Source of the DNA: Sporobolomyces roseus
Taxonomy: Eukaryota; Basidiomycota; Microbotryomycetes; Sporidiobolales; Sporidiobolaceae
DNA length: 64,000 nt
Reading direction: 5' to 3'
Assembly (NCBI GenBank): GCA_016617785.1
Contig: JADILM010000012.1
Span: 62,001 to 126,000, forward strand
The translations under genes were made by a program, and so were the position numbers. Shown here piece by piece: positions 46,802 through 58,719 of this stretch (position 1 is the first letter of the stretch; each line of letters begins with the position of its first letter). The notes under the pieces are model-generated. The model had not been told where the DNA came from, did no database searches, and was given only the letters and a program-made list of their open reading frames with translations.

Positions 46802-48193
46802 ATGGATCACTTGCCCTTGGAGCTCCTTGGTCATATCATCGGTCGGTACACCATCTCTTTCCTCTCTTTCTCCCCTCGACTATGCTGACTCGTTCTGCTG
46901 ACTCGTTTTGCTGACAGACTCCCTCGTCGACTTCGACATCCGCACACCATCAAGTCAAACCGCTCTCGCCACTCTAGCTCGAGTCAATAGGACTTTGAAC
47001 GCTATAGTTCTGCCTCGACTTTACCTTCATCCAGTTTTGACGAGCAAGAAACGAGCCCAAGCTTGGGCCAACTTCTACTCTTCAAAAACCTCAGTCTGTA
47101 ATCTCGGTCAGGACTGGAAAGCAGTGCGAGATGTCGTAGTTCCCCTTTCGGTGAGTTTCGACTATGACCTCTCATTCGAAAATGCTTCAAAGGCTGACAC
47201 GTCTCTCAACAGCTTACTTTCAGTCCAATCTGCGGTCGAGCTCAATCACCTTCGCCTCCAATCCTCGACTCTATCGACTCTATCGATTCTATCGCCGATA
47301 TCCTGTTCCCTCGCAATTCGTCAATCTCCTCCTCTTTCTTCTTCCGCAACCTCACCTGCTTCACCATCTATCCAGAACGACTCATCGATGTCAACTTTGT
47401 CGCTGCTTTATTCGGACCTACCAGCTATAATCGAGACACCGTCGTTGATCTCTCAATTCGAAGTGGTGCGAGTCAATGGCATTTGATCCTCTTCCTTCTC
47501 GACGCTCATCGCCAATTCCCCTCCGACTTTGACTTGGCTGAAGGAAGATCTGTGGATGAGGAGAACGGGAGGGAACGGATGCTCACTTCAGGATCAAGCT
47601 TTCGAGAGGAGGAGGACAGCAATCGAACGAGTTCTTCAATCGACGAAGATAGTAATCACGGGATCCAGTCTATCTTGAATCGCCACTCTTTACTTGAAGA
47701 CGAAACTCGAGACTTTCTCCCTCACGTCCTCAGCTCACGCTCAATCCCAGTCACTCCTTTCGCAAATCTCGTCAACCTCTCCCTTTCCCTCTACTCGAAC
47801 GCCGAACTCTACCTCATCTTTCTCACTCCTCTCTTTCCGACTCTTTGCGCGCTTAAGCTGGATGGTCCAATATGGACAACGAATCACATCGAAGACGACA
47901 TCGCAATGTTTCGCTATTCAATTACAAGGTCAGTCTAAAGTCGTTCTCTGCTTGTTTACCGTCTGCTTATCCAATTCTACTCTCTACTTCACAGACGACA
48001 TGGTCGAATCTATCCTCCAATGATCGATGAAGAAATCCAGGAGGAATTCGCTCTAGGACTATTCGATTTCGAAACTTGGATCCCTTTATCGAGACTCGAG
48101 CTGGATCGATATCCTTGGCATCCTCATGACGGTCCGAACCTTGATGTGTTGGATCTGACAGAGTGTGAGGTACAATGGAGTGATGAGCTGTAG
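46802..48193 (+). CDS. F-box-like protein, paralogue C (B/C subgroup)
   Basis: The 40-nt exon 1 (46802-46841) encodes MDHLPLELLGHII, F-box-like. Exon 2 follows a TGCTGACAG acceptor: DSLVDFDIRTPSSQTALATL, ARVNRTLNAIVLPRLYLHPV, AQAWANFYSSKTSV and VRDVVVPLS. Exon 3: LTFSPICGRAQS, FFFRNLTCFTIYPE, FVAALFGPTSYNRDTVVDLS, a long acidic insert (EENGRERMLTSGSSFREEED), then TPFANLVNLSLSLYSNAELY and LIFLTPLFPTLCALKLDG. The final exon ends LDVLDLTECEVQWSDEL. It aligns best with paralogue B, 20 kb away on the other strand. Confidence 0.8.
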
Positions 48194-48347
48194 TCATTTG
48201 GGTCGACTCACACAATCTGCACTCGTTTGAATCTTTATTGTCTTCAAAATGAGTGTTTCTGAGCCTTATTCCCCTCCAACCGTCGTCTATGTTGCTCCTA
48301 TCTGCTGTCTAGTTGCGGAGAGTCGAGCCAAGAGCCGAGATGAGTAG

Positions 48348-48399
48348 TTGCGAAAAGAGTCTCTTCTCTCTTCTTCTTCTTTCACCTCACTTCGCTTTC
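48348..48399 (+). promoter_or_regulatory. promoter motifs of paralogue D shared with E and A
   Basis: TTGCGAAAAG is at 48348-48357. A 19-mer, TTCACCTCACTTCGCTTTC, is at 48381-48399, ending 16 nt before the D start codon. The same 19-mer lies 16 nt before the E start codon (57013-57031). Confidence 0.6.
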
Positions 48400-48414
48400 C
48401 TCGACCACCTTGAT

Positions 48415-49795
48415 ATGAATCGCTTGCCTTTCGAGTTGCTCAACTTGATCGTCTGTAAGCTACGTCAGCTTTCCTAAGCCTCTCCATGCCCTCACTCCCA
48501 ATCCGAATAACAGATTTCATCGAAGCTGAACGTTCACTCCCCACACGTCGTTCAGCACTCGCAAGCTTGTCGAGAACGAACAAGACTTTTCGCAACATTG
48601 TCACTCCAAAGCTATACCTTCACGCTGTCTTGACGAGTGAAAACAGAGTTGGACAATGGGGAAAATTCTACGCTTCAAAGTTGAACCCTTGGAATCTCAG
48701 AGATGCTCGAGATGAGCTCAAGGATGTAGTAGTACCTACATCTGTGAGCAAGAGCAGTCTTCCCGCAATGTAATACGTCTCTCAGCTAATTTCCGGAAAC
48801 TCTTGCTCGCAGATCACCTTCATTCCTTCGCAATATAACGATCTCGACCCTCCAACTCAGCAGATCTTCCCTCGAGATCGCCCTATCCTCGACCCCTTAC
48901 TCGCCGTTTCGACTCCCCTCACTTCCTTCTTCTTCCGCAATCTTACGTCTTTCGTGGTTTCTCCCGATTACACCTTGAATCCCAAGCTGCTCGCAACTCT
49001 CTTTGGACCGACGCAGTGCCTCCGATCCACTCTTCGGGATCTCGAGCTTTGCGGAAACGGATTGGACTCGGCGGTGCTGTTCATCTTGGAAGCAATCGAG
49101 AGCTTCGAATACGTTCTCGACGAAGAGGATTTCGACGAAGAGGCTTATGACGAGCAAGAGGAGGAGAAATCAACTTATTGGGAGCTGCAAAGTTCTGCTA
49201 CGTCTAGCATCGTCGAACCCGAATGGCTTTGGGACGATAATTCTCACAATCTCAAGGAGCAGGCACTCATTTCGACAGCCCTCGTCAACTTCGACTCATT
49301 CTGTCGTCTCACGATGGATGGAATCCGGATCGAGGAGTTTGAACACGGTCGTCACACGCTGCAAAACCTGTACTTCTTCTCGAATCTCGTATCTCTCGTT
49401 CTTACAATCCCAAGTCACCACGAGATCTATTTGATCTTCACCCAACCTCGCTTCTATCAACTCAGTTTCGTCTGCCTCAAGGGTACTTATCGAGAATGGC
49501 AGCATCTCCCGACTTACGCACTTCTTTGGCGATGGGCGATCACGAAGTGAGTTTGCAACTCCTCAGTCGTTCTCTCCAGCGCTTCTGACTTGATGTAATC
49601 TGTCACAGACAGGGCGGCATAGTCTTTCCCCCGCTCATGCGAGTCTCTTTGATCGATCGCTTCCCGAGCGACCCTTTCGAGAACTTGGCTCCGCTTTCAG
49701 ATGAAGAGATGGCGACCCATTCGCTCGAGTATCAGTATCAGGGCCCTCATCTTATTGTGTTGGATCTGATGGAGCTGGACATTATCACCGAATGA
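48415..49795 (+). CDS. F-box-like protein, paralogue D (A/D/E subgroup)
   Basis: The 40-nt exon 1 (48415-48454) encodes MNRLPFELLNLIV. Exon 2: YFIEAERSLPTRRSALASLS, RTNKTFRNIVTPKLYLHAVL, RVGQWGKFYASKLNPWNLRD and VVVPTS. Exon 3 has TQQIFPRDRPILDPLLAVST, FFFRNLTSFVVSPDYTLNPK, then an acidic Glu/Tyr stretch (DEEAYDEQEEEKSTYW), EPEWLWDDNS and ...LLWRWAITK. The last exon begins QGGIVFPPLMRVSLIDRFPS and ends LIVLDLMELDIITE. It starts only 222 nt after the stop of C, so C and D are neighbours of different subgroups, like A and B. Confidence 0.8.
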
Positions 49796-50195
49796 ACGTT
49801 GGATCTGTTCAACTGCTATCGAATTGGGAGGAATCAGAGCTTGTTGTCGTTGAGCGAACGGAATAGAGAATGAGATTGAAACGCTAGAAGCACGCTTTGA
49901 AGAGCTTCTCGAGACAGACACCCAGTCCCACCGAAGCGAGAGACAAGCGCAGATTATGAGAGCTCGAAACACTCAGCTTGAAACTAAATCCGACGCAGCT
50001 CTAGTCGACACTCGATGAGAACCGGTTCGAAGAAAGAGCAGAGTAATACAGCTATAATTGATATAAGCTCTGTCGTTCATCTAGAATCGACCCAATTTCT
50101 ATAGTACTACAAGAATGCAAAACCCGATGATTCGTAATGATATTCATATGTCGACGAGAAACAGAGGTGAAGGGGAAAGGAGAGAGTGGGAATGT
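49796..50195. other. convergent intergenic region, F-box-like D / CDF transporter
   Basis: A 400-bp gap of AT-richer 3' flank. Nothing recognisable. Confidence 0.5.
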
Positions 50196-51945
50196 TTATC
50201 GGACCTTGCGATGTTCTGGTGAATGACTAGTTTCATGATCGACGTGAACGAACGCTCGATCGACTTGAGGCATCTCCTCCAACTTGTCCTGGAGTGCTTG
50301 TGAGCTGTGAAGAGGAAGCCCGTAAAGAGGTCGTCAGCTGAGCTCACTATATCGATCGACAACCTTTACTCACACATCATGAGCGACCCTCAACGGAGTC
50401 TCTCCACTCATGACGAGATCAACTTCAACGACGTATCTCGGTCCGTTGTGGTACACGACACAAGTATCGATCGCTTCAATTTGTTGAGCAAATGTCATCG
50501 CTTTGTAGATGACTAGTTGCTGGAACTCGAGAGGTGCGGCGGCTCCGGCGAGGTAGTAGAAATGAGTTCGAATCGTGTTTCCCCAGACGAAGATAAGAAT
50601 GACTGAATGAATTGGAAGAAGTGAGCCAGGGAGCGAGAGAGGAGACTAGGAGGGGAACGTACAGGAAATGATCAAAGCTCCCATAGGATCGATGAACCAA
50701 GCGATCTTTGCTCCAGCACAGGCGGTGAAGAGACCGAACCCGTTGATGAAGAGATCGTTGCGGCTGAAACGCAGGGAAGAGTTGAATCAGTCTCTCGTCT
50801 GTGAGGGAAGAGAACGACAAGGTACTCACTGATCTTCCCAGAGGACGTGTACTTGAGAGTTCTTGCTTCGCAGAGGCCAACAGTAGAGGAAAAGGGCGAG
50901 TTTGACGACTGGTAAAAAGAATCGCAGAAACAGTCAGCACGAGGGTTTCGACGAGAAGCCGAACGTCGAAAGATAGCTGGAACCGAGAGAGTGAAGGAGA
51001 CATACGGAATGAGATACCAACGACAACAGCAGCGGGAATATGTAAAGTCTTGTCATGTTGATCTCCTCCCGCCAATTCTTGAATCGAGAACGCAACCAAC
51101 ACCACTGAAACAGCGAGCATGACTCCCGAGTAAGTGATATCACCAATCGTCTCAAACTTGGATCCTCCAGATGGGAACTTGACGAGATCTACTCGAGTTG
51201 CTTTGCGGTGACAATAGTTGAGGACGAAATTGGCAGCGGGATCGAAGATTGCGTCGGCGGCGGTTGCGAAGAAGGAAAGGGAGAGGGAAGAGATGGCAGC
51301 GTAGATCTGAAGGACTGCTAGGACACTGCAAGTAGGGATAGAGGATAAGTCAGGCGAATGTTTGAGCGAGAGAAGCGGATTTCGCAAAGGACAAAACGCA
51401 AAACTCGACAATTCGAACTCACCAGTTTGCGACGAGACTACCGTAGATTGCGATTTTGAACTGTCGACGCCAGTTATCCGTCAATACGAGTAGAATCAGA
51501 GAAAGCTTGGAAGAGTGCGCACCGCGAGGCGATTTGAATCTTCTTCTTCCTCTGCCTCCAAAATGTGTTGATCCATCGACTTTAACAAACTCGCAATATG
51601 AGCGTTCTGTTTCGAATAGAACGCTCCCGTCTTTCCACCATTCTTCCTTTTCCTTAAAGCAGAAATGGTTTCCTCGGTTTGAAGTTTCGTGGCGAGTAAG
51701 AGAGGATCCGAAGATTGAACTGGAGTAATCGCTGGGAAATAAGCAGTTTGATTCAATCCATCACTAGGGGTCATCGGACCGAACGCTCCTTGTCCTCCAT
51801 GAAGTGAAGGTGAAGTAGTTGCGCTAGTGGTCTTGAGCGCTTCAATGTCGCCTAACTGTTGAGGGTCTGTAGGTTTAATTCCCGTAGGAGAGCGTGGTGG
51901 TGTAGGTAGAGATGAATCTGATCGTTTAGCTAATGGGTGCGACAT
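50196..51945 (-). CDS. cation diffusion facilitator transporter
   Basis: Metal(II)/proton antiporter of the CDF family. The start MSHPLAKRSDSSLP leads a disordered N-terminal region of about 140 residues, ending in an acidic helix. TM segments include FKIAIYGSLVANCVLAVLQI, then SLSFFATAADAIFDPAANFV with the metal-site Asp pair. ITYSGVMLAVSVVLVAFSIQ, IPAAVVVGISF-VVKLALFLY and WED-HRNDLFINGFGLF follow; the His-Arg-Asn-Asp site is completed across an intron. The cytosolic C-terminal domain has YHNGPRYVVEVDLVMSGETP and FVHVDHETSHSPEH. The layout resembles fungal MMT/CDF members of the manganese- or iron-transport branch; the metal is not determined. An upstream in-frame Met at 52065 is possible. 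Confidence 0.88.
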
Positions 51946-52408
51946 TCTTCGAGGTGTGGTAGGGAGTGAAGAGTGGAAGAAAGAAGTCCGCTTTATCGAT
52001 AAACTTTTTCGGTCAATTTTGGGTGATTGGAAAATGGAAAATGTGGAGCTGCTGCATCGCCTCAATTTCGAAAGGGTGCACTCGCTCTCTCAACGATCAA
52101 CCTCTCATCTCTCCAAACTTCTCACTCTCTCGATACCAAGCTATCCATACACCACACTAGCTCGCCTCACACGCATTCAACGCTCCGAAAGACAGGCCGA
52201 CCTCTCTGCTCACTCTCGATCAACAATACGTCAGATAGTTTTAACAGACTAGTTCACTACCTCTCCCGTTAGCCTAACTATACACTGTGAGTCCACACGG
52301 CTATACTTCCGCAGAACGACTGACTCACTATCCTTCGAAACAGCTTCCCTCGAGTCCACCTCGAAAAACTCTCAACTCACATCTCCCTCTCCTCTAGTCC
52401 ACTTCGAA
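51946..52408. promoter_or_regulatory. divergent promoter region, CDF transporter / DUF4112 gene
   Basis: The 463-bp region lies between divergent start codons. It has CT-rich stretches and no recognised conserved box. No gene seen. Confidence 0.4.
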
Positions 52409-53572
52409 ATGGCATCCTGGGCTGCGAAAAAGGTCTCTCGCAAGATGCTAGGAGCGAAGGCACAACAGATCGAGCCTCAAGATCCTCACTACGAGACTTA
52501 TGAGGATGCTAGGGGAAAGAAACGTCAACGGAAACGAGCGATGCCGACGGGGTTGACAAAGAGGGATGAGAAAGTACTTGTGAGTCCTACTTTCCTGGAC
52601 AATCTAAGGTATCGTATGCTGATGGAGGCGAGATGTACAGCGAGCTGTTCGAAGGAGAGCTCATTATCTCGACAAAGGATTCAGGTTCGTCTCGACTTCT
52701 TCGAATCTAACACTACGTTATTTGACCCTGACACCATTTTTCAACGATACAGCATCTGCGGGTTTCGATTCGGGTACACAGCTATTCTCGGATTGATTCC
52801 GTGAGTTTTGTCTCTTCAATATAACGAGAAATGGGACGCTCACTTTCGTTCTCCGTTTGCGTTCGATAGAGGTGCGGGAGATATCGCTCAATTCCTCCTC
52901 GGTTACTTCCTCGTACTTCGCAAATGTAAAGAAGCAGAGTGAGTTGACTTTACCTTTACTCGAGTCCGGTTGGAGTGAAAACTGACCTTGTTCGACTTTT
53001 CCAGACTTCCTGCTTCACTCGCCTCTCGAATGACTTTCAGTGCGTATGGACCGACGTGTCTAGCCAGAAGCTAGAAACTGACGAGCTGATTGTTCTCGCA
53101 CAGATCAAATGATTGGTCTCGCAATCGGATTAGTCCCCTTGGTCGGTGATATCGGAATGGTGAGTCTTTCACTTCTTCTCCCTTGTTAAGCTATCACTAA
53201 CATGCTCCCTTACGATACTAGGCCGCCTTCAAAGCCAACAGTCGTAATGCCGGTTTACTCGAAGACTTCTTGATCAGAAGAGCGCAAACTCCGAATGCAG
53301 GAGAAGAACAACTCGCTCAAGCTACCTTGGAACACGGTACAATTAGTAAGAAGACTGGAGAATTGGATAGTTACAACGATGGTACGGAAGGGAGAACTGC
53401 AGCTGCAAGAGCAGCGGACAATGGAGTTCAGAATCAGAAAACTTACGGATGGGGTCAAGGAAATGAACCTCCTTACGCTACTTATGGATCGACATCGACT
53501 ACACCTGGAGCTTCGACCGGTACCACGACTACTACGACGGGAGCTACTGCTCCTACTGGTGTAGAACGATAA
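52409..53572 (+). CDS. DUF4112 membrane protein
   Basis: Basic N-terminus (MASWAAKKVSRKMLGAKAQQ, then KKRQRKRAMP). Short exons then assemble RRAVRRRAHYLDKGF-S-ICGFRFGYTAILGLIP, GAGDIAQFLLGYFLVLRKCK, LPASLASRMTF and QMIGLAIGLVPLVGDIGMAA, then FKANSRNAGLLEDFLIRR. The two hydrophobic LIPGAGD / LVPLVGD hairpins and KANxRNxxLLE are the hallmark of DUF4112 proteins. The C-terminus is a disordered Thr/Gly-rich tail (TTTTTTGATAPTG). At least six exons. Molecular function of the family is not known to me. Confidence 0.85.
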
Positions 53573-54126
53573 AGGCACATTATTTTTACGATATTCTCTC
53601 TTAATTCTCTTTCCCCTCTCGCTCATACTGTACATTTTATTCCGACTGATAATACTATCCACACACGAGACACGCATGTTCATCTTCCGTTCTATCGTCT
53701 CGAGTGTCTCTCTTCGTCGAGCGAATCGGACTCTTGCGAAATCGAGAGTCGAGAGAAAAAAGAAAAGGCTTCGTATCTTCCACGCAGTCTAGAAGTGATC
53801 TACTAAAACGTGGCGAGAAGTGAGGAACTTTGTAATCCGACTGATCGAAACGAGAAGTCACGCCCAAGTTTTGGAAGCGGGAGATGCGATTCCGCGAGTG
53901 GACGGACTCCTTTTCCTTTTCATTCAATCCTTTCTCTCGCTCAGGGCAGTAAAGCAGTAATACTGGGGAGATTGCAGTTCCGGGCGGGGCTCCTCCTTGC
54001 TCTTCTCCAGCTTCCTCTCTGCTTTGCTTGCTTCGTTTCCTTCTTCTCCTCATTCTCCTCAACTTCAATCAACTTCTCTTCTCGAGTACTCTCACAGCTT
54101 CGAATCAATAATACTCAGAGTCTACT
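53573..54126. other. intergenic region between DUF4112 gene and sugar transporter
   Basis: A 554-bp region with the terminator of one gene and the promoter of the next. CT-rich near 54000-54090, just upstream of the transporter start. No further gene seen. Confidence 0.5.
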
Positions 54127-56647
54127 ATGAAACCCTTCTCAAGACCGTTCGGAGATGAAGGACTGAAAGGAATGCCTCTTCAAGTAAGATTCGTCTCTCT
54201 TTTGTTCGAATTTGAGCGACATGACCTGACATGCTCGAACTCGTCTCTCTTAGATTGTCTGCACAACGGGATGTGCTGCTGGATTCTGTAAGTCAGATCC
54301 TGTTGAGCCCATGAGTTTCGTTCGTTCACTGACTCTCGTCCTTCCAAATTACCCAGACCTCTTCGGATAGTACGTCTCCTCAAGGTCGCCGGTCAAGAAG
54401 CGAACGACGCTCAACGCTGACAGTCGTGTTTCCGAACTCGCAGTGATCAAGGTATTGCGAACGCCTTGACTCAAAATCCCGATTTCTACACAACCATGCC
54501 TCGCCTGAACGATTCAGAGACGATACTCGGGGCCGCTCTCGCAACCTTCGTCTTGGGTGAGCCCTCTACGTGATTCTGAACATATATGGGCTTTAGCTGA
54601 GACGATTCCCCGCTCTTAGGTGCGTTTATCGGATGTATGGCAGCAAGTTTCATCGGAAATCGGATTGGACGACGGCCATTCCTCATCTTCGCTTCAGTCT
54701 TCACCCTCATTGGTGCTGCTGGTCAAGCCGGTGCTGTTGATCTCGGAATGTTCATCGCATTCAGGATTATCAACGGAATCGCTGTCGGAATTCTCACTTC
54801 AATCGTCCCTTCTTTCGTCGCCGAAATCTCGAAGCCAAGGATCCGAGGGTTGATGATGTCGTTAGAGCTGTGCTTTGCTGCCACTGGTGTGAGTTCCGCG
54901 CATCACCGTTCTTGTCGTTGACAAACGAAGCTGATTTCGTGCCTTCGCTTCGACAGCTCATGTCCGCTTTCTGGGTTGCGTAAGTCTTCTCTCTACCGTA
55001 TCCCTGTCTCTCCTGTTCCGTCGCTCACCTCTAACGGCGACTATAGCTACGGTTTCGCCAAAGTTACTGGACCAATTGGTTGGCGAATCCCCCTCGCGCT
55101 ACAAGGTGTCTTCGTCCTCGTCACTATCGCTTGCCTCTTCTTCATGCCCGAGTCACCTCGATGTGAGTCCAATCTCTCAGCCTCCGAGCCCCTCGTTGCT
55201 CCCAAACTCTTCCCTCGATCGAAAGCTAACCTTGTCGAAATCGGTCAATAGGGTTGATGGAAGCTGGACGAGTCGAAGAAGGGCGAAGAGTGCTTGAGCG
55301 ACTACACGGTACCGACTACGCCAACGCTGCGACTGAGGAAATTTTACAAGCCATTCAAATCGAACACGCTGCTGAAGAAGCTGCTCCCAAGGGTTACTTC
55401 GCTTGTTTCCGCAAGTGAGCTCTAATTCTTTCTCCTCTGCGCTTGTTATTGGTCTGAATACTGACACCCGCGCTTCACAGCAACGATCAATGCTTCCGTT
55501 ACCGAACACTTTGCTCGGTCGGAGTCAACGTTGCTCAACAAGCTACTGGTATTAACATGGGTGAGCCTCCTTTTCACTCTACATTCGCCATCGTCGTGAT
55601 GCTGACTTTCGTCCGCTCCTATGCAGCCACTTATTACGCTGGTTTCATCTTCGTATGTCCCTCTTTCACCCTCGAATTGCTTCGAACTTCGCTGACCCCG
55701 GTTTCTCGTTTCCAGATCAACGCCATCGGACTTGAACCCGAGAAAGCGAGCTTAGTTCTCGGAGGTTTGGGTATCGCTGGTCTCGCCGCCTGTATCTTCG
55801 GTTGCTTCATTTGTATGGAAAAACGTGAGCTCGCTTTTCTCTCAATGCTCGCTTACTCGCCGTGGACTCGATCTGACACTCGACCTCGCCCTGTACAGTC
55901 GGTCGAGTCAAGCTCATGATGGCTGGAGCGCTTCTCCTCTGCATTGGTCAAGCTTTACTCGCCGCCGGTGTCGCCAATGCCGATACAGTCGGTGGACCTT
56001 ACGCAGCCGCTGTTGGACTTTACCTCTTCGTGACCGTCTTCTCTGGTGAGCCCCTATCTCCTGCTCTCCCTCTCGCTCAACATTGTCGCTGACAAGTCTC
56101 TCTTCGTTTAGGATCTTGGCTTCCTTGCGCATTTGTCTACTCAGCAGAGATCGTTCCCCTCGCAATCAGGACTCGAGCAGCTACTCTCGGTGTCGCTTGT
56201 CAATAGTGAGTCTCGTCGCCAGTTCCCATTCAGTTGAAACGAGCACTGACATTTTTCGTACTTTTTCGCAGCATCGCTAATTTCGCAATCGTAATGGCGA
56301 CTCCCATCGGTATCTCAAGTCTTGGTTACAAGTTCTACGTAAGCCTCCCTCTATCGTCCTCGTGACCCGCACCACTGAGACTCACCTCCGCTTTTCCCCT
56401 TCGACAGATTATCTTCGCCGTTTTCAACGCCGTACTCATCCCCCTCTGCTGGTTCTTCCTGCCAGAGGTTGCTGGGCTATCACTCGAGGGTGTGGACGAG
56501 CTCTTCGCTGGAGGAAAGGTTCGAATGCGTCGATCGACTCGAGCCGACAGCGGAGGACGACTTCAAACTACCGCTCACTTGCACGCGCAACCCGACAAGG
56601 ATGTCGCCTCCTTCGAGCACGTCGAGAAGATCGAGGATAGGGTGTAG
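54127..56647 (+). CDS. MFS sugar transporter (hexose transporter-like)
   Basis: Twelve-TM sugar porter. Start MKPFSRPFGDEGLKGMPLQ. Motifs: TTGCAAGFYLFGYDQGIANA (TM1), FIGNRIGRRP (loop 2-3, variant of GRR), AFRIINGIAVGILTSIVPSF with VAEISKPRIRG, MPESPRWLMEAGR across an intron, a central cytosolic loop with YFACFRNNDQCF, NVAQQATGINMATYYAGFIF (sugar-site QQ..N), VFSGSWLPCAFVYSAEIVPL with AIRTRAA, and FFLPEVAGLSLEGVDELF. The tail after TM12 is basic and ends VEKIEDRV. About 12 exons. The family transports hexoses or related sugars; the substrate is not evident from sequence. Confidence 0.92.
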
Positions 56648-56991
56648 AGTCCGAGTAGGGCCCGTCATCTCTCTGTTTCTATCATTTCCCTCGCTACTCT
56701 CATTTTCGATTCTGTCAAGGCCTCTTCCCCTGTGTCTTCCCCTCTTGTTGAAACTTTTCTTTATCACTCCTTTGTTGGCACTTCTCTTGTATTCTCGACA
56801 CTCATATTCCCATGCAACCTCGAAGTTGCATTTTCCGATTCGACTTCTGCGTTTTCGCAAAGAAGCATCAGTTCCTGCTTTTTGGACCTTGCGAAAGTTT
56901 TTTATCCTGCTCTCCAATCAAAGCTTCTTATGTCTCTGGGAGTGGGAAACATGCACGAGGCTGAGCGGACCCCCGAAGAAAGGCTGAAAGT

Positions 56992-57031
56992 TTGCGAAAA
57001 GCTCTTTCGCTTCTTCACCTCACTTCGCTTT
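56992..57031 (+). promoter_or_regulatory. promoter motifs of paralogue E shared with D and A
   Basis: TTGCGAAAAG is at 56992-57001. The 19-mer TTCACCTCACTTCGCTTTC is at 57013-57031, 16 nt before the E start, identical to that of D. Confidence 0.6.
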
Positions 57032-57046
57032 CGTCAAACACCTCAA

Positions 57047-58434
57047 AATGGATCGCTTGCCTTTCGAATTGCTCAACTTGATCGTCTGTAAGCTACTGCA
57101 CCTATCTCTGATTCTCTCCATTCGCTCACTCTGATCTCAAATTCGATTCAGGTTTCATCGAAGCTGAATCTTCGCTCCCTACACGTCGTGGCGCACTCGC
57201 AAGCTTGTCGAGGACAAACAAGACCTTTCACAACCTCGCCACATCAAAGCTGTACCTTCATGTCGTGTTGACGAGTGAGAAACGAGTTGGACAATGGGGA
57301 AAGTTTTACGCTTCGAAACTCAACCCATGGAACATCAAGGATGCTAGAGATGAGCTCAGAGATCTAATAGTACCTACTAGTGTGAGTCTTAGCGGATTCG
57401 TTGCGCTCAGTAATCGATTCGAGCTAATTTATCGATCCTCTCCTTTCGCAGATTACTTTCATTCCTTTGCAAGACCTCAACCTCGACCTTCCAACTCAGC
57501 AGATCTTCCCGCGAGAACGTCCCTCCTTCAACTCCCTGCTCGCCGTCTCGACTCCCCTCACTTCGTTCTTCTTTCGAAACCTCACGTCTTTCGTCGTCTC
57601 TCCCGGTTTCAGACTCGACCCGAAGTTTATCGCAACTCTTTACGCTCCTACTCAGCCTACCCGAAGCAATCTTGTCAACTTTGACCTGAGCGGAGGGGGA
57701 TTGGAATCGGCTGTCGTTTTCATTTTTGGAGCACTCAATGAGTTTGAGTTCTGCTGGGACACCGACCTGTTTGACTGGGAAACCTTTCATGCTCGCGAAG
57801 CTGAGAAAGTAGCCTACTGGGAGCGATATTGGGACCCGGAGGAAGAGGCGGGACAAGAACCGGATTGGCTATGGGACGACATCTCGGTCGACGAAGAGTA
57901 CCGAAGGCTGGTCTCAAAAGGCCAGATCGATTACGACGCATTCTCTCAGCTATCTGAATTCGAATTGGGTCCTCACGATCCCGACTACATTCGAAACCAC
58001 GTCCCGAAACTCTACCCGTTTTCAAACCTCGAGTCGTTCACCCTCATGAATCCAAACTCGCAGCATCTCAACTTGCTCTTCACAGATCCTTCTCAATGTC
58101 CTTGTCTCGTATACCTCACTTTACGGGGAAGCTTCGACGGTGTGAATGACGACGGGGAAGATGAAATCGACAATCGACTTCTCAATTGGCGTATCGCAAT
58201 GACACAGTCAGTTCTCTTCAATCATACCCTTCGCTTCGTGCTACTACTAACTAGCTTCCTCTGCCCAGATTGAACGGCAGCTTTGTACTCCCCCTGGATA
58301 TCAAGAGTCTAGCTCACTTCTGGGACGACAACGAAGAACTTGTAGATCTCGGACCCGTTCCTGGCTGGATCCCCGAGGACTACGCAGGTCTCAATCTTCG
58401 CATGCTCGACCTTTCGGAGTTACGCATCGTCTGA
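57047..58434 (+). CDS. F-box-like protein, paralogue E (A/D/E subgroup)
   Basis: The 40-nt exon 1 (57047-57086) encodes MDRLPFELLNLIV. Exon 2: CFIEAESSLPTRRGALASLS, RTNKTFHNLATSKLYLHVVL, RVGQWGKFYASKLNPWNIKD and LIVPTS. Exon 3: TQQIFPRERPSFNSLLAVST, FFFRNLTSFVVSPGFRLDPK, TRSNLVNFDLSGGGLESAVV, EPDWLWDDIS, YPFSNLESFTLMNPNSQHLN and ...LLNWRIAMTQ. The last exon begins LNGSFVLPLDIKSLAHFWDD and ends LNLRMLDLSELRIV. It is closest to A (opposite strand, 33 kb away). Its start codon lies about 400 nt after the sugar transporter stop. Confidence 0.82.
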
Positions 58435-58719
58435 GTTACGGAAGTCGACGGACGGCGAAGTAGTGTACAGATAGTCTTGTTTTGGCTTGAAACGAATGAC
58501 AGAATTTAGTCCTGCTCTCGCGCCTGGGTCAAAGAAATGGCAGAGACATTTCAATGCAGAGCGCGAATCTTTCGTACGTGCGAACGATCGAACCGGCGGA
58601 AAGAGCTTCGAAACATTCTCCGTTGCGAATCCGACTCTCTCCCTCCATTACTCAATTGCCCTTCCTCTACCTGCTTACGCCTCGAACACAACGCATACAG
58701 CTCGCCCCATCCGGATACC

